In this document: positions 56,068-64,000 of the stretch, piece by piece | Layout of the letters: each line of letters begins with the position of its first letter | Position numbering within the stretch: position 1 is the first letter of the stretch | Source of the DNA: Bacteroidota bacterium | Lineage (GTDB): Bacteria; Bacteroidota; Bacteroidia; UKL13-3 | Direction of reading: 5' to 3' | NCBI GenBank assembly: GCA_013298895.1 | Contig: JAAFJM010000012.1 | Location: forward strand, 28,194 to 92,193 | DNA length: 64,000 bases | Translations under genes and position numbers: made by a program | Notes under the pieces: model-generated | The model's database searches: none | The model's input: only the letters and a program-made list of their open reading frames with translations | What the model was told of the DNA's origin: nothing

Positions 56068-57492
56068 TTACATATAAAAAGCGTAAGACTCTTTTGGTTG
56101 CTCATTTTCTCCGAGATATTTCATTATTTCACCAACTCTTCTGGCGCAACCAATAGTAATTGGATATTTATTGTCGAATTGAGTATTGTTCCAGTTCATT
56201 TTTGTTAGACCAAGCACTTCCTTGCAAACTGTCTTTACTGAAGAAACGGATTCAATAATTCTAACTTCTAAAGGAGCTGGTATATACATACCTGGATATG
56301 TTTGATATTGATGTACGGACCCTCTTGTATATAAAACATGTCGCTTTTCAGTCAAAGTAAACAAAGCCCCCCTAACTGGTGGATACAGATTATTTCTAAA
56401 GAAACGTAAATCAGTTTCCATAATTGTTACTATGTCATATTCTGTAATTCCCAATTCTTGCATTGCTTGAATAAATCCATCAAGTTCATCCTCATAATAG
56501 TTTGAAGTCTTATGCAATACTACACGACCTGGCATAGTACCAGTCGCAAATTTGTATTTAGTTAAAGCGTCTTTCAATAGATGCAGTGACTGGTCATAAG
56601 TCAAGTGAGGCTTTTTATCTTCTTTGTCCTCTAAAACAGGAGTTCCTCTAAGAATCACCCCTTTGCCATTTTCATTAAAAATTTGTGCTAAACTAGTTTG
56701 AATTGTTTTTTTATCTCTGCTTCTATAAAAACCAATTCCAACAAAGCAAACTTTTGGTCTATTCTCATCAACATCTAATTTCCAAGGAATTGTTTGGAGT
56801 CCTTTGTAATAAAGTGCTGTACATAAGTTCCAAGCTTTTGTTGCAGCGTCTTGCGATTTATTATTGTCATGTAAAACATATTCTCTCATAAGTTGAATTG
56901 GAGTATTGTATTTCATAGCACGGGCTTTTAATGCACGCCTAAAATTCAATTCCAATTCGGGTTCTCCATTATCCTCCGCATTTTGTTCAACGGGCTCTTC
57001 GTCTTTATTTTCCTTTACAATTTTCCCTTCAAAACTTTTAGGAATAATACAAATAATAACATCACAGTTTTTTATATCAGATAGAAAACCAATATTATCT
57101 CCGAATAAATCAACAGCATCTAATATTTTTTTTCTACTATCAGGTTCCTTTAAAATCCTCTTTATGTCATTAATAGAAATTATACGCTCGTAATTAGAAT
57201 CGTAAATGAATTTTGCACAAAACCCTTTTTCTTGATTAAAACCTGGAAATGATTTGAATAAACCTTTTTGCTTTCCTTTAGGATTTGCAGGAATGTAGCT
57301 CTCAAATCGCTTAAGCCAGCATTTCAAGTTCTCAACATCTTCTTCAATACCAATAATACCTAAAAGCAGTTGATTTTTTCTTGCTTCAATTACTGTGTCA
57401 TAAACACTTAATTCAGAAATGCCTTCTCTTGGACAAATTCTTTTTCCTTTGCCAAACAATAAAAATGGTTCTTGTATATATTCCGCTTTCAT
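56068..57492 (-). CDS. Short prokaryotic Argonaute (MID-PIWI, catalytically inactive)
   Basis: A 474-residue short pAgo without PAZ. The MID domain has YNTPIQLMREYVL (Gln200, a guide 5'-end ligand in this family) and the conserved KAWNLCTALYYKGLQTIPW helix. The PIWI domain has VCFVGIGFYRS, where Gly254 replaces the first catalytic Asp, then PGRVVLHKTSNYYEDELDGF and the C-terminal ARRVGEIMKYL. So it can bind guide and target but not slice, as in SPARTA and SPARSA. It overlaps the upstream DUF4062-APAZ gene by ATGA, the usual partner order. It should form a heterodimer with that protein and act as the nucleic acid sensor. Confidence 0.93.
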   Translation of the reverse strand: MKAEYIQEPFLLFGKGKRICPREGISELSVYDTVIEARKNQLLLGIIGIEEDVENLKCWLKRFESYIPANPKGKQKGLFKSFPGFNQEKGFCAKFIYDSNYERIISINDIKRILKEPDSRKKILDAVDLFGDNIGFLSDIKNCDVIICIIPKSFEGKIVKENKDEEPVEQNAEDNGEPELELNFRRALKARAMKYNTPIQLMREYVLHDNNKSQDAATKAWNLCTALYYKGLQTIPWKLDVDENRPKVCFVGIGFYRSRDKKTIQTSLAQIFNENGKGVILRGTPVLEDKEDKKPHLTYDQSLHLLKDALTKYKFATGTMPGRVVLHKTSNYYEDELDGFIQAMQELGITEYDIVTIMETDLRFFRNNLYPPVRGALFTLTEKRHVLYTRGSVHQYQTYPGMYIPAPLEVRIIESVSSVKTVCKEVLGLTKMNWNNTQFDNKYPITIGCARRVGEIMKYLGENEQPKESYAFYM

Positions 57493-58886
57493 ATTCCAAA
57501 TAAATCTACGTTACCTGATTCGTCAATCATTTTCTTTTGATTACCATCTACTTCTAAACTACTCCAAACAGAATCAGGCACAATTGGTGCAAAATCAAAC
57601 TTTTCTATTTTATCTAACTTTATATATTGATAATCATTATTCTCATCAAACAAGGAAATAGATTTTGAAGGTTGGATTTGTAAATAGCGAAGAATAAAAT
57701 TAAAATGATTGAATACATGCATATTTCTTTCAGTCTTTTTCAACCACTGAATATTTTTGAAGGCTAATTGGCAAACACGAAAATCACTCCAAAGAAAAAT
57801 CCATTCAGGTTTTATAGATATGTACCACGCGTTATCAAAATTCTCAAAACCCGTTTTAAAAGCAAGGCATCTCATATTAAATACCTCTTCCTTATTTTTT
57901 AAGTTTCTTTTTATTTCTACAACCTTTCGTGTTGCCCGTTTATTTGATTTTGTCCATTCTATAGACCTTGGCAGCCATCTATCCGAAATATCTTTTTGAA
58001 TAGGCAAAAAAGCAAACATTTTCGCCTCGTTAATCCATTTAATCTTCATTTTATGCAGCTTGGTCTCAAGACATTTTTTTAAAAGATACTTAAATTGAGA
58101 TAATTGGTCATCTGAAATATCATAAAACTCATCACAATCAAAAAGTTCTACAGTTCCTCGGTCTATTATCTTGGTTAAACCTATCGACTCATCTTGAAGA
58201 TTATGAAAGGTTATTATTTTTCCATTCCAAACTATCCAATCGTGTGGAAATGAAATTCCATGCATATAAAGTGCAGAAATGGCATAATCATACAAACTTG
58301 GTTTGAAAAATGAACGTTTTATTTCTTTGTTATATTTATTAACTTCTTTTTTGTCAATATCTAAATCAGCAATAAATAGTTGGCTTGGAAACTTAATTTT
58401 TACTAAATTAGAATAAACTTGCTCTGTTCTATTGAAATATTCATTTTGTTTCTTTTCAATTTCTTTTTTTAAAGCGAGCTCTAATTCCTTTTCTAGTTCA
58501 AATGCATCATTTACAGTTTTTCGAAAGTAGTTTGGTTCAACCCGTCCTTCAAATGCTTTTTGTAATGGTTCTTTAGGATAAGTAGTATTGATAACCAATA
58601 TAGGAATGTTTTTACTTTGTGCAGTTAGATACTCCAGTTCGGTTATAGATTCTTTTCCTTCGGGTTGCCAACCATAACGACTTCCAATGATTAGAACATA
58701 AATATCCGATTCCATTACCTTACTCAAGCAGGCTGTGAGCGAATCTGTACTTTGTGCTTCCATTGTTTTTTCGGACATTACAGGAAAACCACCAACTTTA
58801 TTTACAGCATTGTACGCAGCTGTTCTTTCGTTTGTTAAATCGAAAACAGTGCTACTAATAAATATTTTAGGTTGTGTTATAAACAT
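57489..58886 (-). CDS. DUF4062-APAZ protein, effector partner of the short pAgo
   Basis: A 465-residue protein. Residues 1-110 are a DUF4062 domain (PKIFISSTVFDLTNERTAA, SDIYVLIIGSRYGW, ESITELEYLTAQ), a TIR-like Rossmann fold in which Glu83 or Glu85 sits where TIR NADases keep their catalytic Glu. Residues 110-190 include a Lys/Glu coiled segment. The rest looks like APAZ: Trp304 (DRWLPRSIEW), Lys344 (CLAFKTGFENFDNAWYISI), then WLKKTERNMHVF (383-394), the pattern of the SPARTA/SPARSA partner. It starts 2 nt after hsdS and overlaps pAgo by 4 nt. An abortive NAD- or nucleotide-degrading effector is inferred, not shown. Confidence 0.85.
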   Translation of the reverse strand: MFITQPKIFISSTVFDLTNERTAAYNAVNKVGGFPVMSEKTMEAQSTDSLTACLSKVMESDIYVLIIGSRYGWQPEGKESITELEYLTAQSKNIPILVINTTYPKEPLQKAFEGRVEPNYFRKTVNDAFELEKELELALKKEIEKKQNEYFNRTEQVYSNLVKIKFPSQLFIADLDIDKKEVNKYNKEIKRSFFKPSLYDYAISALYMHGISFPHDWIVWNGKIITFHNLQDESIGLTKIIDRGTVELFDCDEFYDISDDQLSQFKYLLKKCLETKLHKMKIKWINEAKMFAFLPIQKDISDRWLPRSIEWTKSNKRATRKVVEIKRNLKNKEEVFNMRCLAFKTGFENFDNAWYISIKPEWIFLWSDFRVCQLAFKNIQWLKKTERNMHVFNHFNFILRYLQIQPSKSISLFDENNDYQYIKLDKIEKFDFAPIVPDSVWSSLEVDGNQKKMIDESGNVDLFGI

Positions 58887-58888
58887 AA

Positions 58889-60067
58889 TTAGTTGGTTTT
58901 AACTCTAACCTCACCACTCATCAACTTTGGCAACAAAGTATCCCTTGTCTGGGTTAAGGTGCGGATTTGGGTTTGGTTGGATTTAATTTTTTGAAAATAC
59001 GGTTCTACGATTTTGTGGTACTTACTTATTTTGCCAATTGAATTTGATATTTCAATATCCTTGATCAATTCTTGACTAATATTTTGTTGAGCTGAACCAC
59101 CTGCTAATCCGATTAAATTTTCTTTGTTGTATTTTGTAAAAATAAATAAAAATGTGTAGGGGAAATTTTCATTTGGAAGTAAACCACATACAGCTTGATT
59201 ACAAGTTGCAGGTTCAGCAAGTATTGCATATTCACCAACAGTAGCACCATACATTGCTATCAAGATTGTATTTTTTGGAAATAATTTGGCAGATGAATTT
59301 TTGACCGCTTCTTCTGTAACTTTCTCTTCTGTATCAAAGATAAAACTACCTTGTAATTCTTTTGACTTAACCCATTTGATTGTTCCGTTTAGGTAATATT
59401 CCATTTTAGAACGTGAGGGGGTACCACCAGATGAGGTTTTGATTACATCTCCAAGTCTTACAGTATTACACTGCTCCAATTCCTCCACAAACCATTGCCT
59501 AAAAAGCGTTTCAGCCATTTGCTCTAATGTTTTATTTTGGCGGTACAAAAGGTCTATTTTATCATCTAAGCTGCTTAAGATTGAGGCAATGGCGGTTTGT
59601 TCGGAAAATGGTGGAATAAGGAACTTCAATTCTTTTAATAAAGACAAATTCAATGTTGGTTGTACAGTATCATTTGTATTTCCGTACATCTGAAATATTA
59701 AGTCATCTGTTTTAAAAGCATACTTAATAAATCTTTTTTCGAATTCATCTTTAATCCTTGCAACACTTACTGCTCTTGCAACATTCCATCCTTTTAAATT
59801 CTCTGGAACTAAGGCACACTCGCCAACACTTCCAACGACTGTAATTAAAAGCTCTCCACCAACTAGTCTTGTTTTTTTATGCTTTTCTTCTATTGAAGAG
59901 GCTACTTTCATAACATCTTCTGTTTTGATATAACCATTCTTTATATTGTTTACTCTAATAATCGGTACTGAATTTATTTCTGTATGTGCGCCAGGTTGAA
60001 CTATTCCATATGAAATACTTTCATTTACTAACAAATCAGAAAACTTATATTCTTTCCACTCACTCAT
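58889..60067 (-). CDS. hsdS: Type I restriction enzyme specificity subunit S
   Basis: A 392-residue protein with two target recognition domains. The first ends in KFLIPPFSEQTAIASILSSL and a conserved helix (LLYRQNKTLEQMAETLFRQW); the second (TVRLGDVIKTSSGGTPSR, VKSKELQGSFI) ends in a helix (SNQTQIRTLTQTRDTLLPKL), the two-fold layout that reads a bipartite DNA site. The end MSGEVRVK is typical. It overlaps the GIY-YIG gene upstream by ATGA and is followed by the APAZ gene after 2 nt. No invertase or second hsdS is present. Confidence 0.95.
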   Translation of the reverse strand: MSEWKEYKFSDLLVNESISYGIVQPGAHTEINSVPIIRVNNIKNGYIKTEDVMKVASSIEEKHKKTRLVGGELLITVVGSVGECALVPENLKGWNVARAVSVARIKDEFEKRFIKYAFKTDDLIFQMYGNTNDTVQPTLNLSLLKELKFLIPPFSEQTAIASILSSLDDKIDLLYRQNKTLEQMAETLFRQWFVEELEQCNTVRLGDVIKTSSGGTPSRSKMEYYLNGTIKWVKSKELQGSFIFDTEEKVTEEAVKNSSAKLFPKNTILIAMYGATVGEYAILAEPATCNQAVCGLLPNENFPYTFLFIFTKYNKENLIGLAGGSAQQNISQELIKDIEISNSIGKISKYHKIVEPYFQKIKSNQTQIRTLTQTRDTLLPKLMSGEVRVKTN

Positions 60068-60606
60068 TGTTCAATTATTTGTTTAATTTCATTGTAAATT
60101 ATTTGGTAATTTTTTTCCAAACTAGAATCAATACCTTTCGTTTTATTTAATAATCGGTTATGAAAATCAAATATTATCTTATTTTCAAGAGCCAACACTT
60201 TTTGCTGCATGTTCTCATATTCTTTATACTCTTTGCTTGTTTTGTTATTCTTATTAAAGTATTTTAAAGAGCCTTCCCATTTGGTAAATCCATCAATATG
60301 CCAACTATGCAACTTAATATTTAGTTCGCTTAACTCTTCTTTGGTAAATGTGTTTTCTGTTTTACCAAAAACTTTTTTTAAGCCTACAATAAATTGGTTT
60401 TGAGTAGAATTATTCAACAAACTAATATGTCCTGCTAATCTATGCAAAATAGAACGTGCAGAAGGATAATGGTTATCTCCAGTCATTCCCACATAAAAAA
60501 ACTTTTTATTGTCGTTTTTTACTATTTCAAATAAATAAATTGAAAATGATGGATGAAGAGCTACTCCATTAAATTCAATACATCTGTAATTACTGGTATT
60601 GCTCAT
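60064..60606 (-). CDS. GIY-YIG-like nuclease domain protein
   Basis: A 180-residue protein. Residues 21-60 resemble a GIY-YIG domain: IYLFEI (23-28) for GIY, YVGMTGD (38-44) for YIG, Arg51 and His55 on the following helix, and a later Glu in LENKIIFDF. The remainder is Lys/Asn-rich with a C-terminal coil. It is linked by ATGA overlaps to the DUF1016 gene before it and hsdS after it, so it is made with the methylase and specificity subunits. It might be an accessory restriction nuclease or a damage sensor; the exact family is not recognised. Confidence 0.7.
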   Translation of the reverse strand: MSNTSNYRCIEFNGVALHPSFSIYLFEIVKNDNKKFFYVGMTGDNHYPSARSILHRLAGHISLLNNSTQNQFIVGLKKVFGKTENTFTKEELSELNIKLHSWHIDGFTKWEGSLKYFNKNNKTSKEYKEYENMQQKVLALENKIIFDFHNRLLNKTKGIDSSLEKNYQIIYNEIKQIIEQ

Positions 60607-62222
60607 ATATTATTCAATTCTATATTGTTAATTGCATTTTCAATATTATCTAGTACTTTGTTGTAGATAATTTCTGTTATTACTTCAATATCTTCGGTTG
60701 TTAATTGTTCATCATATGTTTTTTTTAGAAAAAACGTATTGTTTCCATGATTAACTACCTTAAAAGCATACGAATAAATGTCTCTTCTAAATATCAAGTC
60801 AATATTTACATTAAATGCCTCTGTACCTGCTTTTTTAAACCCTAATAATGAATAACTAAAATTTAAATCAACGGTTTGACTTAAAAACGATACATCCTTC
60901 CAAGTTTCTGCCAACCTACTGATATCTTCTATATTATTCTGACCGCTCCAATAATATTTAACAGATAAAAACATATCCCTAAAATCTTCCATTTTTGAAA
61001 GAATATTTTCAAAGAGAGGTATTAAACTATCATCGAAAATCTGTCTTAATATTTCAATATTTGCAGCCTGCTTTAGCTCACTCCGCTTCATTCCTGCTAT
61101 TTTTTCTTTTAAAGCATCTAATCTTTTTTGTGTTGGCGTTTTTAACTCTTCATAGCTTTCATCTAATTCGATTTCTAACTCTTCAATGGTAGGAATTTCG
61201 CCTTTTAATTGATTTGGTAGGGCATCAGAAAGCTGATAGTCTGCAATGCCCATAGGTGCGCTTACATTTTGTAAAGCATACTTAATTACTGTTTCGTTTG
61301 GTGTTTTGCACAATAATATTCCTATGGTTGGTGCATCATTATCCTTTTTTATTTGAGCATCAATTGTATTTATATAAAAATTCAATTTCCCTGCAAATTC
61401 TGGTTTAAACTCACCTAATTTTAGTTCAAAAACAACATAACAATGCAGATGAGTATTATAAAAAAGTAAATCTAAAAAATAATCATCTCCGCCTACATTC
61501 AAGTTAAACTGGTTGCCTACATAAGCAAAACCTTTACCTAACTCTAACATAAATTTCTTTAGGTTATTTATAAGCGCCTTTTCCAAATCTCTTTCATGCA
61601 TTTTTTCACCCATTGATAAAAAATCAAAAAGGTATGGATTTTTAAAAGTTGCATTAATTAAATCTGAATCTTGTTCAGGTAATGATTGTTTAAAATTATT
61701 TAGTGTATTACCTATTCTATTATGAAGACTGTTTTCTATTTGAATTGAAAGTACATTCCTACTCCAATTATTCTCAAAGCATTGCTTAACGTAAAAAGCT
61801 CTTAATTCAGGTGTTTTACATTTAGTTAAAATAACTATATGATGTCCCCAAGGCAATTTTGCAACAACTTGTTGCAAATCTACAATTTCTTCATTTTCAG
61901 AGTTTTCTAATTTTGCAACAGCTTGTTGCAAAATTAGAAAATTAGGATAGGCTAATGCAAAGTCTCTCATATACCTCAAATTTCGAGGTGAAAGACCTTT
62001 TTTAAGGTCTTCAAACTCCATTTTTAGGTCAAGAGAGAGCTGTTCAACAATTTTTGCACCCCATCCTTCTTGTTTTTCTTGTTGAGCTATAAAATTACCA
62101 ATTTCCCAATAGGCAATTAAATGTTGCGTATTTAACTGAAGTGCAGCTTTAACCCTAACCTGTCTTATTTTTTCTTTAAGCAGACTTAACACATTTAAAT
62201 AATTACTTGGTAACTGGCTCAT
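60603..62222 (-). CDS. DUF1016 (YhcG-like) PDDEXK nuclease family protein with long C-terminal extension
   Basis: A 539-residue protein. The N-terminal DUF1016_N domain has [15 protein letters not shown] and [14 protein letters not shown]; the PDDEXK nuclease domain follows ([23 protein letters not shown], with the D and E-x-K active-site residues). The last about 190 residues are an added region of unknown type. Residues about 95-125 contain LQQAVAKL and LQQVVAKL, duplicated in frame with palindromic DNA. Such proteins are often encoded between hsdM and hsdS. It overlaps hsdM by 20 nt and the GIY-YIG gene by ATGA. Confidence 0.9.
   Translation of the reverse strand: MSQLPSNYLNVLSLLKEKIRQVRVKAALQLNTQHLIAYWEIGNFIAQQEKQEGWGAKIVEQLSLDLKMEFEDLKKGLSPRNLRYMRDFALAYPNFLILQQAVAKLENSENEEIVDLQQVVAKLPWGHHIVILTKCKTPELRAFYVKQCFENNWSRNVLSIQIENSLHNRIGNTLNNFKQSLPEQDSDLINATFKNPYLFDFLSMGEKMHERDLEKALINNLKKFMLELGKGFAYVGNQFNLNVGGDDYFLDLLFYNTHLHCYVVFELKLGEFKPEFAGKLNFYINTIDAQIKKDNDAPTIGILLCKTPNETVIKYALQNVSAPMGIADYQLSDALPNQLKGEIPTIEELEIELDESYEELKTPTQKRLDALKEKIAGMKRSELKQAANIEILRQIFDDSLIPLFENILSKMEDFRDMFLSVKYYWSGQNNIEDISRLAETWKDVSFLSQTVDLNFSYSLLGFKKAGTEAFNVNIDLIFRRDIYSYAFKVVNHGNNTFFLKKTYDEQLTTEDIEVITEIIYNKVLDNIENAINNIELNNI
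61858..61878. repeat. Coding palindrome 1 in the DUF1016 gene
   Basis: TTTGCAACAA and TTGTTGCAAA are perfect 10-bp arms around one C. Encodes LQQVVAK on the minus strand. Confidence 0.85.
61907..61937. repeat. Coding palindrome 2 in the DUF1016 gene
   Basis: CTAATTTTGCAACA and TGTTGCAAAATTAG are perfect 14-bp arms around GCT. Encodes [10 protein letters not shown]; it lies 54 nt (18 codons) from palindrome 1. Confidence 0.85.
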
Positions 62223-63810
62223 AAATAATTTTAGTTAAGTTATCTGCAATTTTTTTATTTAAATCAGCTTCTTCGGCTATTTGTTTCATTAGTTCTGATT
62301 TAAGTGAATCAAATCTTTCTGCAAAATTGAAATCATCTTCTTCATCGGCTAATCCAACATATCTACCTGGGGTTAATACATAGTTTAGTTTTCTAACTTC
62401 ATCAATAGTGGCCACTTTGCAAAAACCAGCAACGTCTTCATAGTTACCTTCTTGATTTCGCCAATTATGATAGGTATTTGTAATAAGTGAAATATCATCT
62501 TCACTTAAATCTCTGTTTTTTCTATTGATTAGATAGCCCATATTTCTGGCATCAATAAATAAAATTTCATTATCGCGCTTACGAAAATTTCCATTGGTTT
62601 TATTTCTAGATAAAAACCATAAACAAGCAGGTATTTGCGTATTTAAAAACAATTTAGTGGGTAAATTAACAATACAATCAACCAAACCATTTTCAACTAG
62701 AGCTTTTCTTATATCGCCTTCCCCTGTTGTATTGGTGGTTAAGGCGCCTTTAGAAAGTACAAATCCAGCCTGTCCATTAGGCGATAAATGGTATAAAAAA
62801 TGTTGAATCCAAGCATAATTTGCGTTTCCTGTTGGAGGTATTAAACGTTCACCTAAAACAGTCCATCTGGCATCGTCACGCAAAAGCTCACCACTCCAAT
62901 CACTATCATTAAAAGGAGGATTAGCAATGATATAATCGGCTTTTACATCTTTATGAGCATCGTTTAAAAACGACCCTTCATTATTCCACTTAACATTACT
63001 ACTATCAATTCCTCTTATAGAAAGATTCATTTTAGCCAATCGCCAAGTAGTTTGATTACTTTCTTGACCATAAATTGAGATTCTATCGGTTGGATTTAAA
63101 CTTAAACTAGCTTTTCCACTTTTTTTATAATGGTCTTGATGTGTTTTAATAAATTTTTCGCTTTGAACAAACATTCCACCGCTGCCACAGCAAGGGTCAA
63201 AAACTCTGCCTTCGTATGGTTCAAGCATTTCAACTAGTAATTTTACAACACTAGCAGGAGTATAAAACTGACCTCCTTTTTTGCCTTCTGCCAAAGCAAA
63301 TTCCCCTAAAAAGTATTCGAATACTTGGCCTAATAAATCCTTTGACTGTGCTTCTTTAGTGCCTAAAGTTGCCGAACCAACTAAATTTACAAGAGCCCCT
63401 AAACTGGTTTTATCTAGTTTTTCTTGTGCAAATACCTTTGGCAAAACACCACGCAATGAAGGATTATCTTTTTCAATAGCCTCCATAGCCTCATCAATAT
63501 CATTACCAATGGTAGTTAGCGAAGCTCTGCCTTGAAGCCATTTCCACCTAGCCGAAGGTGGAACATAAAAAACCTTTTCCGCTATATATTCATTTTTATC
63601 TTCAGGGTCAGCACCTTCATACTCTCCTTTGCCTTCGCTTAATTTGGTATATAATTCTTCAAAAGCATCAGAAATGTACTTCAAAAATATTAAACCTAAA
63701 GCCACATGCTTATACTCTGCTGCATCCATGTTTTTGCGCAACTTATCAGCTGCTTTCCAGAGCTTTTTTTCTAAAGGTTCTTCTTGTTCTGCTTTTACTT
63801 TTTTAGCCAT
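62203..63810 (-). CDS. hsdM: Type I restriction-modification methylase subunit M
   Basis: The N6-adenine methyltransferase of the type I complex. The 535-residue protein has an N-terminal helical HsdM_N domain ([18 protein letters not shown]), the entry motif [19 protein letters not shown] motif [12 protein letters not shown] (Asp205) and catalytic NPPFND (Asn297). The usual C-terminal helix follows. It is the first gene of the island transcript; upstream is a region with three GTTTACA copies. It ends in a 20-nt overlap with the DUF1016 gene. Confidence 0.97.
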   Translation of the reverse strand: MAKKVKAEQEEPLEKKLWKAADKLRKNMDAAEYKHVALGLIFLKYISDAFEELYTKLSEGKGEYEGADPEDKNEYIAEKVFYVPPSARWKWLQGRASLTTIGNDIDEAMEAIEKDNPSLRGVLPKVFAQEKLDKTSLGALVNLVGSATLGTKEAQSKDLLGQVFEYFLGEFALAEGKKGGQFYTPASVVKLLVEMLEPYEGRVFDPCCGSGGMFVQSEKFIKTHQDHYKKSGKASLSLNPTDRISIYGQESNQTTWRLAKMNLSIRGIDSSNVKWNNEGSFLNDAHKDVKADYIIANPPFNDSDWSGELLRDDARWTVLGERLIPPTGNANYAWIQHFLYHLSPNGQAGFVLSKGALTTNTTGEGDIRKALVENGLVDCIVNLPTKLFLNTQIPACLWFLSRNKTNGNFRKRDNEILFIDARNMGYLINRKNRDLSEDDISLITNTYHNWRNQEGNYEDVAGFCKVATIDEVRKLNYVLTPGRYVGLADEEDDFNFAERFDSLKSELMKQIAEEADLNKKIADNLTKIIYEPVTK

Positions 63811-63845
63811 TATAAATTATTGTGTTTTGACTCGTACTAAAAAAA

Positions 63846-63914
63846 GTTTACATATTATTTAATTAATACTGCAATAGGTTTACAGTTGATTTTTATTCCT
63901 AAAACTAGTTTACA
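63846..63914. promoter_or_regulatory. Three spaced GTTTACA motifs upstream of hsdM
   Basis: GTTTACA occurs at 63846-63852, 63878-63884 and 63908-63914, spaced 32 and 30 bp, about three helical turns. The complement TGTAAAC shares GTAAAC with the GGGTAAACA repeats at the other end of the island. They could be operator sites for hsdM or integrase arm sites. No exact -7 box is seen, and nothing else is recognised from 63811 to 64000. Confidence 0.35.
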
Positions 63915-64000
63915 ATGATATTTTTTTTCTTGTAATAATTCTTCCATAATTTTTTTACTTTTAAAGTATTGTCAGAGCAATGAACAAACTGAGGTGTTAA

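Noticed and set aside
57489..58886. Calling the APAZ partner a SIR2 or classical TIR effector (SPARSA/SPARTA)
   Set aside because: The N-terminus lacks the SIR2 glycine-rich and His motifs and matches DUF4062 (KIFISST, TELEY); classical TIR is related at most as a fold.
58889..60067. Phase-variable hsdS with invertible target domains
   Set aside because: There is one hsdS, no second partial hsdS, no inverted repeats around its target domains and no recombinase in the window.
1..64000. CRISPR array
   Set aside because: No series of regularly spaced near-identical repeats with unique spacers was found; the repeats present are palindromes or short tandem units.

Overview
The window is a strongly AT-rich chromosomal segment from a member of the Bacteroidota. 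The evidence is two secreted proteins with type IX secretion (T9SS) C-terminal signals, a TonB energy transducer with MORN-like repeats, the ftsX-DUF3098-uppP cluster, a Bacteroidota-type LeuRS insertion, and promoters of the TTG-N19/21-TAnnTTTG kind. The class or genus cannot be read from the sequence alone.

Positions 1-45,900 are mostly ordinary core genome. From the left: a cut-off TonB protein; a minus-strand run of envelope genes (a large exported protein, a PEGA/trypsin-like lipoprotein protease and a small outer-membrane protein) followed by a decayed second copy of the protease 3' end; valS; a GxxExxY-protein cassette with inverted repeats; rplS and trmD; topA; rnr; paired outer-membrane proteins; queD and fabD; an MFS exporter and an ABC-2 permease; rsmH; a stand-alone RluA-type N-terminal domain; a 1154-residue PNGase F-like T9SS substrate; a membrane-anchored P-loop protein; a TolC family protein; ybaB; a subtilase; a metallo-hydrolase; uppP, DUF3098 and ftsX; leuS; a THUMP-like methyltransferase; an OsmC protein; lipA, dapD and a glycosyltransferase; accA; then tRNA-Asp and tRNA-Arg.

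Positions 45,958-63,810 form a defence island next to the tRNA pair, all on the minus strand. A type I restriction-modification locus is the frame: hsdM is at the promoter end, hsdS in the middle and hsdR at the far end next to the tRNAs. Between hsdM and hsdS lie a DUF1016/PDDEXK nuclease and a GIY-YIG-like protein. Directly after hsdS (2 nt) comes a DUF4062-APAZ protein, overlapping by ATGA a short, catalytically dead prokaryotic Argonaute. Then come a KAP-type NTPase and a DUF262 / DUF3696-ATPase / unknown-protein trio whose last gene runs into hsdR through a TAATG junction.

The most exciting element is the DUF4062-APAZ plus short pAgo pair. It has the architecture of SPARTA and SPARSA (TIR- or SIR2-APAZ with a short pAgo), but a different effector head fills the TIR/SIR2 position, and the pair is stitched translationally into an hsd operon. 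Other notable items are in-frame repeat insertions in ValRS, the inverted-repeat-flanked GxxExxY cassette, palindromic duplications inside the DUF1016 gene, a shared CPKF C-terminus on three small exported proteins, and several genes that appear to start with TTG.
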